Assembly: GCF_039544105.1 (NCBI RefSeq)
Contig: NZ_BAABLA010000007.1
Origin: Haloechinothrix_A salitolerans
GTDB taxonomy: Bacteria > Actinomycetota > Actinomycetes > Mycobacteriales > Pseudonocardiaceae
Strand: one strand, 5' to 3'
Length of the DNA: 64,000 bases
Shown here: piece by piece, positions 24,364-33,539 of the stretch
Layout: the number at the start of each line of letters is the position of its first letter
Numbering within the stretch: the stretch's first letter is position 1
Program-made: the position numbers and the translations under genes
The notes under the pieces: model-generated
The model's input: the letters and a program-made list of their open reading frames with translations, nothing else
Told to the model about the DNA's origin: nothing
The model's database searches: none

Positions 24364-26652
24364 TCAGCACCACAGCAAGCAAACCTGGTAGTTCGCCTGG
24401 TAGGTGGCCGCTGACTCCGGCGCCGTGATCGCGTGCGTACGGGAACCGCCGTCCGACCACCCCACGAACCGATGTCGAATCGGAAACAGGCCAAGTAGCA
24501 GCAGTCGCTGCCGCTCAGGAGCGCTGATCGTCGTGGTCGAACCGACGATCAGCGTCCTGGTGAACGGCGCCTGCTCCACCGCTCCGCCTACGGTCAGGTC
24601 GGCTCCTGTTGGCGACGATGTGAAGCTCAGCTCGACTGTCCTGGGATCCAGCCGCACCGTCGAACTCGAGGTGTTGCCGTCGGAGTCGGTGGCGGTCAGC
24701 CGAAGCAGGAGGTGTGAGGGGTACTCGTGGTCCGGCGCCGTGAACGAACCCGCCGCTGTGCGTTCGAAGTCCCGTACGACGTGCGAATGGCAATCGTCAG
24801 CGGACTCGCAATGGCGCAGTGTCAGCCGCCAGTCGAGCGCGTCGGCGGGGATCGAGCCGTCCTGAGCGTCAGTGGCCCTGCCGGTGAACTGGATCGTCTG
24901 CCCGACCCGCCACTGGAACTCCTCATCCGGACTGTCGATGACGACTATCGGTTCCGGCTGGTCAGGCTCGTCGACAGCGATCTGGACGGTGTCGATGTCG
25001 GTCGCGCCGTCCGGGTCACTGACCCGGAGGCCGGCGGTGACCACTTCCTGCTCGATGTAGGTGTACGACGCGGTCGACCCAGTCGCGTCATCGAATGAGC
25101 CGTCGCCGTCTAGGTCCCATTCATAGCTGATTGTGTCGTCGGTGTCCGGGTCCGCGGAGCCGGTCCCGTCGAACTGGACAGTCAACGGTGCTGGTCCCGA
25201 CGTGGGGTCCGCCGCAGCCACGGCCATCGGTGGCCGGTTCGCTCCACCCGCGTAGCTGATCCGCCGCAGCTCCCCTGAGGCCAAGGCGACGTAGTACAGG
25301 TCCCCGCCAGGGCCGATCTTCAGGTCGACCGGCGCCTGGATTCCGGACTGAAGCAGCACGATGTCGCTCGGATCGGGCTGGCCATCGGCACCTCGCCGCA
25401 TCGCCCAGATGCAGCCGCGGGAGGCGTCAGAGAAGAACAACGCGCCGTCGTAGGCGTCGGGATAGTTGCTTGTCCCGTTCTCGAACTCGATACCGCTGAT
25501 CGACGAGCCACCTTGGGTGCACCCGTCGTCGGCCACTACCGAGCCGCCATGTGAGTAGGCGAAGTATGGTCCCGTGACGCTGCCGGACGAGTACAGGGAC
25601 TCGCACACCGTCAGGTCGGCGCCGTCATAGCCCGCTTGCTTCGCACCGCCTTCGTAGCAAGGCCAACCGAAGTTCTCGGCGACACCGTCGGTTCCGTCCG
25701 GAATCCGGTTGATCTCCTCACGGGCGTTCCACCCGACGTCGCCAACCCACAGCTCAGGTGTCCCCGGCCGGACGGCGAACCGGAACGGGTTGCGCATCCC
25801 GTAGGCGATGACCCTTCGCTTGATCGGGTTATCACTGGCGGCGAACGGGTTGCCCGGCATGGCGTCCCCGGTGTCTGGGTCGACCCGCACGATAGTGCCG
25901 TCCATCGTCACCGGCTCGTCAGCGGGACGTCGTGGCGACTGCGACCGCAGCGCACCACCTTTCGCGTCAGGCGGGCTGAGGTCGGTGCCCGCGGGCTCCG
26001 GCGGGTCACCGCAGGGATTACCGCGCTGGCCATAGTCGGTGAAGTTGAAACTCGCGCCATCTCCCGCACCGACATACAACGCGCCGTCCGCGCCGAACGC
26101 CACGGTCCCGATCGAGTGACTCGGGTACTGCTGGCACCAGCCAGACAACAGGGTTTCCCGCGCGGTGGCAACGCCGGAAGAGTCCACCGTCAGCTTCGCG
26201 AGCCGGGCGTCGATCAGGCAGCCCTCGTCCGTCGCACCCGGCGGGTCGGGGCACTGGTCACCCCATTGACCACCGTCGGGTCGTTCGTCGTGGCTGTAGA
26301 GCGCATACACGTACGGCCGCGCGGGGAACCCTGGGTCCACAGCCAGCCCCAACAAGCCACGGTCCCAGAAGTTGTGCACCTCGTCCCGCAAGTCCACGGT
26401 CACCGTCGCGCTGGTGTCGGCGAGCGAGTCGAAGCTCTTGACGATCCCGCTTTTCTCCGCGACGAAAACCGTGCCGTCCGGCGCGAAGCTCACCGCCGTC
26501 GGTGCCGACAATCCCTCGATCGCGACCGTGTCGGCGAACCCGGGTGGCACCGCCGCTTCCGCAACCGCATCCGGTGCTGCCACCGCGGTCGCGGTTACCG
26601 CAACCGCCGCCACAATCGCATGGAGCCGTCGCGTCCTTAGTCCCCTGAGCAT
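24364..26652 (-). CDS. Secreted PQQ-type sugar dehydrogenase-like protein with PKD domain
   Basis: ATG 26652 with GAGGGGAG upstream gives 762 residues; a signal peptide (residues about 8-35, ending VAEAAVPPGF) follows. Residues about 40-475 are a glucose/sorbosone-dehydrogenase beta-propeller: FVAEKSGIVKSF, RGLLGLAVDPGF, PSHSIGTVAFGADGALYVG, GMRNPFRFAVRPGTPELWVGD-type strands, with extra cysteines suggesting disulfides. Residues about 480-565 form a PKD domain (PPMAVAAADPTSGPAPLTV). A further Ig-like region and a C-terminal WSDGGSRTHAIT segment follow. It probably oxidises extracellular carbohydrate; cofactor use was not tested. Confidence 0.88.
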   Translation of the reverse strand: MLRGLRTRRLHAIVAAVAVTATAVAAPDAVAEAAVPPGFADTVAIEGLSAPTAVSFAPDGTVFVAEKSGIVKSFDSLADTSATVTVDLRDEVHNFWDRGLLGLAVDPGFPARPYVYALYSHDERPDGGQWGDQCPDPPGATDEGCLIDARLAKLTVDSSGVATARETLLSGWCQQYPSHSIGTVAFGADGALYVGAGDGASFNFTDYGQRGNPCGDPPEPAGTDLSPPDAKGGALRSQSPRRPADEPVTMDGTIVRVDPDTGDAMPGNPFAASDNPIKRRVIAYGMRNPFRFAVRPGTPELWVGDVGWNAREEINRIPDGTDGVAENFGWPCYEGGAKQAGYDGADLTVCESLYSSGSVTGPYFAYSHGGSVVADDGCTQGGSSISGIEFENGTSNYPDAYDGALFFSDASRGCIWAMRRGADGQPDPSDIVLLQSGIQAPVDLKIGPGGDLYYVALASGELRRISYAGGANRPPMAVAAADPTSGPAPLTVQFDGTGSADPDTDDTISYEWDLDGDGSFDDATGSTASYTYIEQEVVTAGLRVSDPDGATDIDTVQIAVDEPDQPEPIVVIDSPDEEFQWRVGQTIQFTGRATDAQDGSIPADALDWRLTLRHCESADDCHSHVVRDFERTAAGSFTAPDHEYPSHLLLRLTATDSDGNTSSSTVRLDPRTVELSFTSSPTGADLTVGGAVEQAPFTRTLIVGSTTTISAPERQRLLLLGLFPIRHRFVGWSDGGSRTHAITAPESAATYQANYQVCLLWC

Positions 26653-26813
26653 GGTGCTCCCCTCGCCGTCGGTGACCCGCACCGAACTTGTTCACCATGC
26701 ATAACTTCGCCACGGATCACCGTGGCGTTTCGGAACTCAGCAGATGCGTGACGGCCCGAAAGCCTCCGGGCGTATTCGGGGCGGCCAGCCACACCGCGCT
26801 ACACACGACCGCT

Positions 26814-26920
26814 CAACGACGAACGCCCCGCTGTCCTGTTCTCGCAGGTCAGCGGGGCGTTTGTGCTGGGTGGCGGGTGAGGGATTCGAACCCCCGAAGG
26901 CTGTGCCGGCTGATTTACAG
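26814..26920 (-). repeat. Left end of integrative element: displaced 3' half of tRNA-Tyr (att)
   Basis: These 107 bp match 48595-48701 with four mismatches and the same orientation. The copy holds the 3' part of tRNA-Tyr from the anticodon loop to the acceptor end, plus its terminator hairpin (26822-26861, stem AACGCCCCGCTG). The 5' half of the tRNA is absent; the sequence changes to GGAGGCGTGC right after position 26920. This is the classic mark of integration into the 3' part of a tRNA gene. The crossover lies somewhere inside the repeat. The hairpin may still end transcription from the left. Confidence 0.92.
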
Positions 26921-27071
26921 GGAGGCGTGCGCACCTGCTATGAGCTGCACTTTTGATCCCCGGCATAGCCGCGTGGCCACGCATTGGCCACACGGCACTT
27001 CGCAGAACCCTCGCCAAGTCGACTCACGGAGTACTCGACTCCTGAACGGCCGAGCTCGTGTCAGGCCGAGA

Positions 27072-27365
27072 TCACGGTCTCGCAGCCCATACGAGTTGCC
27101 TGAGCTGCTTACCCGAGAGCGTCAAATGCTTACCGCGGCTGCACAGGTGCTCTTGTGGAGCGAGCACATCGTTGAGCGCGCGAACCAGTCCGGCGAGCAC
27201 CTCGTCGTTGGCCCAGGGCTTCTCCGCGACCTGTGCGATCCAATCCAGCACCTCGGCCGATGTCGTGCACCGCTCAAGGTCAACGTAGTAATCGTCGTGG
27301 CCGAGCGTTAAAGCGCTCACGTTAAGAACCCACGGTCCCCAGTCTGCGCCCTTAAGTTCGTTCAT
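27072..27365 (-). CDS. Hypothetical protein, 97 residues
   Basis: ATG 27365 has GGAG 5 bases upstream. The protein (MNELKGADWGPWVLNVSAL and on) has an acidic central part (YYVDLERCTTSAEVLDWI) and a helical C-terminus. No known motif is recognised. It is the last gene of the minus-strand arm beside the left end of the element. The frame is open further upstream, but nothing there resembles a ribosome site. Confidence 0.55.
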   Translation of the reverse strand: MNELKGADWGPWVLNVSALTLGHDDYYVDLERCTTSAEVLDWIAQVAEKPWANDEVLAGLVRALNDVLAPQEHLCSRGKHLTLSGKQLRQLVWAARP

Positions 27366-27426
27366 GATTGCTCCGTGCTGTTCTTCGACTAGGTCTAACC
27401 GCGCGTGTGTATCGCCACAGATTTGC

Positions 27427-27855
27427 TCACGCCCTCGCTCGGTGCTCGTCCTTGCGGATAACAACCGCGAAGGTCTTGCGTGGGTTGTGCACGGAGCGGC
27501 CCTCGATAGTGAGCGCCAGTCCAAGACCCCTGCATGCTGCCAACGCTTCGCCGAGTTGCTCAGGATCCATCTCGTATGGGTAGTGCACCAGCGCGTTCAA
27601 TGTGTCGCGGACATACCAGACATCGAGGTGGTCATGACCCGCGAGGCAACTCTCACCGGCGGCACACCAACCAGCGAGATTGCGACCATCCTGCGGGCAG
27701 TTCTCACGGATCAGCGTGCACGGGCACGGGATGTCGTCGCTGTGACCATTTGGCGGTCCGTCGTATCGGAAGGTCCGAATTCCCCGCAGGTGAAGTTCTC
27801 TGAGAGCCGCTTCCTCCTCGGAGCCGAAGTGGTAGCCACGCTCTGAAACGCTCAT
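27427..27855 (-). CDS. Hypothetical cysteine-containing protein, 142 residues
   Basis: ATG 27855 with AGGGGAT upstream. The protein contains a cysteine cluster (IPCPCTLIRENC, then GWCAAGESCLAGHDH) that could bind metal, and a C-terminal half with WYVRDTLNALVHYPYEMDP. It lies 61 bp before the 97-residue gene in the same direction. No family is recognised. Confidence 0.55.
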   Translation of the reverse strand: MSVSERGYHFGSEEEAALRELHLRGIRTFRYDGPPNGHSDDIPCPCTLIRENCPQDGRNLAGWCAAGESCLAGHDHLDVWYVRDTLNALVHYPYEMDPEQLGEALAACRGLGLALTIEGRSVHNPRKTFAVVIRKDEHRARA

Positions 27856-28114
27856 GTCTATCCCCTTAGTGCCGGTCGACACCCCGACGGTACCGACGCG
27901 GTTGGCCATCGATGAGCACCCTGAGCGGTGAGTCGATTTTTGACCCCTATGTAGATCACCCGGCGCAGACACCTGTACGTGAAACTTCCCGATATTACGT
28001 CCGATTCGACCGAACTCGCTAGGACGTACCAAGTACCGCATTCCGCGCTGCCGGTTCGATCTGGGGTCGCACATGGCAAGTGCCGTGTGCGACGGAAGGC
28101 AAGGAGTTCAAGTT

Positions 28115-30907
28115 TCAGGAAGCTAAGTCTGGAGCCAGATCATCCACTGCCAGAAGACCTCGCCGACTAGCCAGGATGTCTGCGAATGCTGCTGGTTCAA
28201 GCGCGCCTTCTGAGATGCGAACAATGGCCTCCGCGAGCACTGGCACTGGAACGAGGAGCAGGGTTCGTTCCCCTGTCTCTCGCGCGATGTTGGATGCACA
28301 CTGTTCCGCGAGACCGTCGAAGTGCGGGCGACCGATACAGACATAGTTCACTGGGTTGTGCCCAGCGCCAGCACCCAATATCTCCTTGGCCTTGTTCCAC
28401 TTGATCGGTCGGACGTCATCCTGAGATGCAGTAACCGAGACGATGACCGTGCCGGTCGGATGGGAAACTTGAATGTCTTCCTCGCCATGAGGTTGCCGGA
28501 GGACCCGGGTCGCCACGATCCCCGACTGATTGAGGGCATCGGTCACAGCTTGCTCTAGTCCGCCACCGGTTGCCGTATACAGATCATCCACTAGTCGTCG
28601 CGGTAGGCTAACCTGTTCCGCGCGTGAGGAATGGCCTGCGTGCTTTCGCTGCAGGGATTCCTCGATGTCAACGACAATCGCTTGTCGCAGTCGATCAAGC
28701 TGCAGCGGCGTAAGCAATCCCTGAAATACTTCGTCGGCTGCGTCGAGGACACCATCGGTGTCGTGAGGTGCATCGGAGACGTAGAGACGGTGCAGCACTT
28801 CTCTGCTGATGCCAGGCACGCTGAGACGCGCCAGCGGAGCCAGTTCAGCAGGCAGCCCGTAGCGGGCTTCCAGGGCGAGCGAGCGCAGTTGTCGCACCGT
28901 GCTCGTCGGGGCCGTATTAACTTCAGCTGCGCCCGCGATGGTTTCGAACAGCCAAGCGGCGTTTTTGCCGAGTTCTCGCACCCGGGCAGCAGCTGCGCCC
29001 ATGCGGTCGAAGTGAGCGGAAATCTCTCGGTAGCCTTTCCCACTCATCCACTCAAGTAGGCAACGCGCCCGCACAAGAGAGGCCATTTGCGACGACGTGA
29101 GCACCTGCTCAACGAGAGCGGCCGACAATGACGAGCCCGCTATAGCACCGGATCCGTCCGGCGCGTGTGAAGGCCGAGGGTCAATTTCTACTCGCCTGCG
29201 TTTCCTCGGCCATGGACGTTTTCCTGCCTCTGAACAGGACGCAACCTCGAAGACAAGATCTTGTCGCGACAATTCCGTCGTTGTAGCACGCTCCAGCGCT
29301 TCCGCCAGTTGCGACGCGCTCGCCAGCGAAAGACTCGATGCCGCGAATACCTTGGCGGTTGGGGTTGGTTGGAGCTGAGCACCGTTCTGCGCCACAAGGC
29401 CGCTCGCGAGACAGGCTTGCACAGCCTGGGAAACCGCGCTTCTGACCGCGTCGACGCCACCGCCCTGGTCTTCATAGAAAGTCAGGTAGGCAAATGTCGA
29501 AGAAATGAAGTCCACGATGCCGTCTGTAGTACTGGCAAGTTCGGCGCAGACCACGTCAAACACGAGATCCGCGAAGGGTCGGCTGGGTATGCGGGATTTC
29601 ACCGGCTCAACTTCACCGAGGATGTACGTGTTGACGAGCTGACGCTGTTCGATCTCGTGATCGGCCAGCAAGTACGCCTGGCCAGCGGTGCGTTTGCCCA
29701 AGCGACCAGCGCGGCCGACGGCGTTGCGGTACTCCGATACCTCGATGCCCTGATTCGCCCAGCCCTGGGGCGCCGGAACCGGCCGGGTGGTATCCGCGAC
29801 TATGACGGCGTCGCTCGGCAAGTTGACCCCCATGGCAAGCGTCGTCGTCGCGACCAAAGCACGCACCTCGCCGGACCGGAAAGCATCCTCGACTAGTTTT
29901 CGTTCCCGGAACGTAAGGTCTGCGGTATGGAAGCCAACGCCGGAGGCAAGGCAGCGCCGCAACGCGTTTACAGAGTCCGAATCCTCCAGCTGAGCAAATC
30001 GTTCACTGAGTTCAGCGCTGAGGCCTGTAGCCGGAAGACGGCTCTGAATCTCACTGGCTGTCTCGGCAACTTTCCTGACGGTAGACCGGAAGACGAGCAC
30101 CTGCCCACCCTGGTCGACGATGTGCCCAGCCAGTGCAGCCGCAAGAACGTCGCGATCAGCCTGCGGAGCGATGAGAGAGGTAGACGAGACGGCGCCGTCC
30201 GAATGCACTTCGAGCGCAGAGCCCGACAGATCGCAGACATGCTGAGTAAGCGGAATCGGTCGGTCCGTTGACAACACCAGCTGGGCATCCAGCCACACGT
30301 TCAACCTGTTGATGTCATTCAACGACGCCGACAGCGCGACTATCTGTGGCGGATGTTGTGATTGCATCACCCGCGTCAGGAGGAATTCGAGCTTCGGGCC
30401 GCGGTGCTCGTCCGCGAGTAGTTGCACCTCGTCGACGACCAGAGACGAGCAGCTGAGGACAAGGTTCGGCTGCGACACAAGTAGACCTAACAGCTTCTCG
30501 TAGGTCATGACCGCAAGATTGAAGTTGCCGACTCTGATGTCGCTATCGAACTCAGTCCAGTCGGCTGTCGAGATAACAACCGACAGCAACGCACCATAGC
30601 GGCTCTTGAACAGTTCGTAGTGTTCATCGGCCAATGCCTTGAACGGTACGATAAAGATCGAGTGCTTGCGGTGCGCGAGCGCTGAGGATGCTGCGGCCAT
30701 CTCGCCGACGAACGTCTTTCCGGAACTAGTCGGCGCGACCACGAGCAGGTTCGTTCCCCCATCGAGCGCCCCGGCGCGAACCGACCGCTCTTGCACGTCG
30801 GTCAGCGTCGTGATGTGTTGCTGCCAGATTGCAGCGAGGGTCGGCGAGGCGCCGTACGACACCAGATCAGTGATGGCCACTTGCGGACGATGTTCATTGG
30901 TGCTCAT
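28115..30907 (-). CDS. Ski2/Hel308-like helicase with C-terminal nuclease-like domain
   Basis: The 930-residue protein has superfamily 2 motifs: Walker A at residues 58-65 (APTSSGKT), the DExH-type box VVDEVQ at 157-162, SAS at 193-195, and motif VI at about 395-403 (NAVGRAGRLG). The motif VI form and spacing are those of Ski2-like and Hel308 helicases. Residues about 775-880 look like a restriction-endonuclease-type fold (GGLEQAVTDALNQSG, then GEEDIQVSHPTGTVIVSV), but the expected E-x-K reads SVTAS, so nuclease activity is doubtful. It stands alone between small genes. A role in DNA repair, replication of the element or defence is possible; context does not decide. Confidence 0.75.
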   Translation of the reverse strand: MSTNEHRPQVAITDLVSYGASPTLAAIWQQHITTLTDVQERSVRAGALDGGTNLLVVAPTSSGKTFVGEMAAASSALAHRKHSIFIVPFKALADEHYELFKSRYGALLSVVISTADWTEFDSDIRVGNFNLAVMTYEKLLGLLVSQPNLVLSCSSLVVDEVQLLADEHRGPKLEFLLTRVMQSQHPPQIVALSASLNDINRLNVWLDAQLVLSTDRPIPLTQHVCDLSGSALEVHSDGAVSSTSLIAPQADRDVLAAALAGHIVDQGGQVLVFRSTVRKVAETASEIQSRLPATGLSAELSERFAQLEDSDSVNALRRCLASGVGFHTADLTFRERKLVEDAFRSGEVRALVATTTLAMGVNLPSDAVIVADTTRPVPAPQGWANQGIEVSEYRNAVGRAGRLGKRTAGQAYLLADHEIEQRQLVNTYILGEVEPVKSRIPSRPFADLVFDVVCAELASTTDGIVDFISSTFAYLTFYEDQGGGVDAVRSAVSQAVQACLASGLVAQNGAQLQPTPTAKVFAASSLSLASASQLAEALERATTTELSRQDLVFEVASCSEAGKRPWPRKRRRVEIDPRPSHAPDGSGAIAGSSLSAALVEQVLTSSQMASLVRARCLLEWMSGKGYREISAHFDRMGAAAARVRELGKNAAWLFETIAGAAEVNTAPTSTVRQLRSLALEARYGLPAELAPLARLSVPGISREVLHRLYVSDAPHDTDGVLDAADEVFQGLLTPLQLDRLRQAIVVDIEESLQRKHAGHSSRAEQVSLPRRLVDDLYTATGGGLEQAVTDALNQSGIVATRVLRQPHGEEDIQVSHPTGTVIVSVTASQDDVRPIKWNKAKEILGAGAGHNPVNYVCIGRPHFDGLAEQCASNIARETGERTLLLVPVPVLAEAIVRISEGALEPAAFADILASRRGLLAVDDLAPDLAS

Positions 30908-31146
30908 ATCTCGGACAGTCGTGACTGCGACGAGTTTTGTTTCGCCGAGCGAGCGAACGTAAGCAGAGCGTGATACGCAAGGATGCGAAATACGAGAACA
31001 TGGCCACGTTGGTTAGCTCAGGTGGCCCGACTACTGGCGTGTGCTAGCTCATCGGAGACATCATCCGCGCCGAGCTGCCCGCCTGCGCGGATGGCCCCGT
31101 TACCGAGGAAAGAGTCGGCCCATACGAGTCGCCCTTCTTTAACGAC

Positions 31147-31311
31147 TCAGCGCGGATCAATGCGACGGTGCCACTCATCGTGGGTGTCGCGGTGTCTCTT
31201 CAACGGCCCCACCAGGCAGCCGCAGTCAAGACAGGTCCAGTATCTGTCTTGGTCCTTTCCATTGTGAACTTGCTGACCCCGGTACTCGCGCCCTGCGTCA
31301 CTGATAACCAT
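31147..31311 (-). CDS. Small zinc-finger-like protein, 54 residues
   Basis: ATG 31311 to TGA 31147. The product contains YWTCLDCGCLVGPLKRHRDT and ends in a His-rich stretch, so C-x2-C and H-x3-H-type ligands are available for zinc. Spacing fits a small DNA-binding finger. The rest of the 30908-31468 gap shows nothing else that can be supported. Family unknown. Confidence 0.45.
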   Translation of the reverse strand: MVISDAGREYRGQQVHNGKDQDRYWTCLDCGCLVGPLKRHRDTHDEWHRRIDPR

Positions 31312-31468
31312 GCCCACAAGGGTAGGGGTGTCCTCCGACAGCGCGCTCCTCGTTCACGCCGACCCGTCGCGTACAGGCCGTTCAGTCGACCGCACGTCCC
31401 TGCATCGCTCTTGGATCGCAGTGGTCGGCACATGGGTTTGACCACGCCCGGCGGAGGCCGAAACCACA

Positions 31469-31918
31469 CTATTGGATCCGGTGATCCAGGCTAGCCCAGT
31501 ATTCTGTCTTGAAACCGGGCATGATCCCGTACCCGCGGAGAAGCATGCTTGCGCCTCGCCTGCGCAGCAGGCTGCCCTCATACATGCCACTCATTGGCCG
31601 CAAGCTGTTCTGGTTGAGCAGCTCGGCGACTTCCTGGGCCAGGTGATCCGGGTTGTAGACGTGGAACGGTTCGAAGTACGACCTGCCCGGCTCGTGCTCG
31701 ACGCCGACGTCGTAAGTCACTGTCGGGGTAACACCGAGCCCAACGAGCAGCTCGGTCGCACCAGCAAGCCGCAACGATTCGCCCTCATCGTCGAGCTTCG
31801 GGCTGCGGCCGCGCTCCGTCAGTAGGTCCGCGACCGGCTGCACCAGGTCGCGCGGGTCGTAGTACTCGTGCGGCTCGAAGAAATGCGCCGTCGGCTCGAA
31901 GGCCAGCGACCTGCTCAT
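31469..31918 (-). CDS. Protein of two internal repeats, third gene of the gntR-purC operon
   Basis: The 149-residue protein consists of two related units. FFEPHEYYDPRDLVQPVADL (residues 13-32) aligns with YFEPFHVYNPDHLAQEVAEL (81-100), and the following LRLAGATELLVGLGVTP aligns with LLRRRGASMLLRGYGIMP. Its ATG overlaps the purC stop (ATGA), so it is translated with purC. No known family is recognised. Because of the tight coupling it probably acts with PurC or the repressor; this is inference. Confidence 0.65.
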   Translation of the reverse strand: MSRSLAFEPTAHFFEPHEYYDPRDLVQPVADLLTERGRSPKLDDEGESLRLAGATELLVGLGVTPTVTYDVGVEHEPGRSYFEPFHVYNPDHLAQEVAELLNQNSLRPMSGMYEGSLLRRRGASMLLRGYGIMPGFKTEYWASLDHRIQ

Positions 31919-32757
31919 GTGCCGATGCCTTCCCAGCGTTGACCGGTGATCTTCTCGTACGCCTCGACGTAGCGGTCCCGCGTGGCTTGCACGATTTCGG
32001 GCGGGATCTCCGGGCCGGGTGGGGTCTTATCCCAGCCGGTGCTGACAGACCAATCGCGGACGAACTGCTTGTCGAACGCCTTCTGCGGCCGGCCCGGCTC
32101 CCACTCCTCGGCACGCCAGAAGCGCGACGAGTCCGAAGTCAGCACCTCGTCGCCGAGGGTGAGGACGTCGTCGTCCCAGCCGAACTCCAGCTTAGTGTCG
32201 GCGATAATGACGCCGTTCTCGGCGGCGCGAGCCGCGCCCTTGGAGTAGATCTCCAGGGTGAGCTCGCGCAGCCGCTCTGCCACATCGCGGCCTTCCTGCT
32301 CGACCACGTCGTCGAAGGTGATGAACTCGTCGTGGCCGGTGTCGGAGTACTTCGTGGTCGGCGTAAAGATCGGCTCGGGCAACTTGTCGCCCTCCCGAAG
32401 ACCCGGCGGCAGCTGCACGCCGGAGACGGTGCCGTCACGCTGGTACTCCCGCAGCCCGAGGCCGACGAGGTAGCCGCGGGCGATGCATTCCACCTCGATC
32501 ATCTTCAGCGGCTTGCACCGGATCGCCTGGCCCGCGAACTCGGTCGGCACGTCGGTCGCCGAGATGAGGTGGTTGGGCACGACGTCGGCGAGCTGGTTAA
32601 ACCACCACACCGACAGCTGTGTCAGCAGCGCGCCCTTCTCCGGGATCGGGGTGGGCAGCGAGACGTCATAGACAGAGACGCGGTCCGACGCGACGAGCAG
32701 CAGGTCGCCGTCGTCCTCGTAGAGGTCGCGGACCTTGCCCGCATGGATGTGCTTCAT
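31915..32757 (-). CDS. purC: SAICAR synthase (phosphoribosylaminoimidazole-succinocarboxamide synthase)
   Basis: The 280-residue protein is full length for the family. It has HAGKVRDLYEDDGDLLLVAS (nucleotide-binding start), SDRVSVYD, PTPIPEKGALLTQLSVWWF, VECIARGYLVGLGL, PPGLREGDKLPEPIFTPTTK, ADTKLEFG, LTSDSSRFW and KQFVRDW. It joins CAIR and aspartate with ATP to make SAICAR in purine synthesis. All visible catalytic segments are kept, so it should be active. Unexpectedly it lies inside the integrative element: ATG overlaps the gntR stop and its stop overlaps the next ATG. It would be controlled by the element's repressor. Whether the host also has a chromosomal purC cannot be seen in this window. 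Confidence 0.95.
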   Translation of the reverse strand: MKHIHAGKVRDLYEDDGDLLLVASDRVSVYDVSLPTPIPEKGALLTQLSVWWFNQLADVVPNHLISATDVPTEFAGQAIRCKPLKMIEVECIARGYLVGLGLREYQRDGTVSGVQLPPGLREGDKLPEPIFTPTTKYSDTGHDEFITFDDVVEQEGRDVAERLRELTLEIYSKGAARAAENGVIIADTKLEFGWDDDVLTLGDEVLTSDSSRFWRAEEWEPGRPQKAFDKQFVRDWSVSTGWDKTPPGPEIPPEIVQATRDRYVEAYEKITGQRWEGIGT

Positions 32758-33509
32758 GTGTCACCCTTCGCTGCTCGTGCCGACTCGACGAAAACCCACT
32801 GGTCGGGCAACGACGTCGACTCGCCGTACTCAATCACGTCTCCCCCGGCGTCCACGAACTTGTCTCGGCTGACGAGAACGGGCGAACCTTCGGCAACGCC
32901 GAGCTGCTCCGCAGCCGCCGCGTCGGCCGCGGTCGCCGCCAGCTGGGAGTGCTCCCGTTCCAGGGTGCGCCCGGTCTGCTCAGCGACGTACGCGAACGTC
33001 CCCTTCGGGATGCGTTCGGTCTCCAGCAGCAGCGGCGCTCGCGACGCCAACTCGCCGCTAAACCACGACACCGACGTGGCCACGGGAACATCCTGATCGT
33101 TGTAGGTCGTGCGCACCCGCCGAATGACCGGAGCGCTGGCCTCGACACCCAGGGCATCCGCCACGCGGTCCGGGGCGGTGACTAGCTCAGCCTTGAGAAT
33201 CCGGGCGTAATGGCCTTCCGGATAGATGCGTCCCGTCTTGACGACCGACATGCTGCGGTCACCCGCGTACGGGTGCGAGTCCTTGCTGTTCACGACGGTC
33301 CCGATACCGGGAACGGCCTTGACGTGGCCTTCCGAGCGCAGGGTCGTCAGCACCTTCGCCGCGGTCGCCATCGCGACGTTCCACTCGCTGGCGATGTTGC
33401 GAGCCGACGGGACAGGGTCGCCATCCTTGAGTTCGCCGGACAGGATCTGGTTTCGGATATAGCCCGCGATCTGCAGGTATGGCGGGTCAGTTCGTTCGAT
33501 GGACGGCAC
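32754..33509 (-). CDS. GntR/HutC-family repressor with UTRA domain (KorSA-like)
   Basis: GTG 33509 with GGGAG upstream gives 251 residues. Residues about 8-75 are a GntR winged helix (YLQIAGYIRNQILSGELKDG, then PSARNIASEWNVAMATAAKV). Residues about 90-245 form a UTRA ligand-binding domain (APVIRRVRTTYNDQDVPVAT). In AICEs a GntR protein of this type (KorSA in pSAM2) represses transfer and excision genes. It is divergent from the transfer operon across a region with three repeated operator-like sites. Its stop overlaps purC, so the repressor and a purine enzyme share a transcript. Confidence 0.88.
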   Translation of the reverse strand: MPSIERTDPPYLQIAGYIRNQILSGELKDGDPVPSARNIASEWNVAMATAAKVLTTLRSEGHVKAVPGIGTVVNSKDSHPYAGDRSMSVVKTGRIYPEGHYARILKAELVTAPDRVADALGVEASAPVIRRVRTTYNDQDVPVATSVSWFSGELASRAPLLLETERIPKGTFAYVAEQTGRTLEREHSQLAATAADAAAAEQLGVAEGSPVLVSRDKFVDAGGDVIEYGESTSLPDQWVFVESARAAKGDT

Positions 33510-33539
33510 GGCTCTTCACTCCCTTACGAGGGCCTGCAC

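Noticed and set aside
26863..26920. Possible second tRNA gene
   Set aside because: Only the 3' half from the anticodon loop onward is present. The 5' half is missing and replaced by unrelated sequence, so it is an attachment-site remnant and not a tRNA gene.
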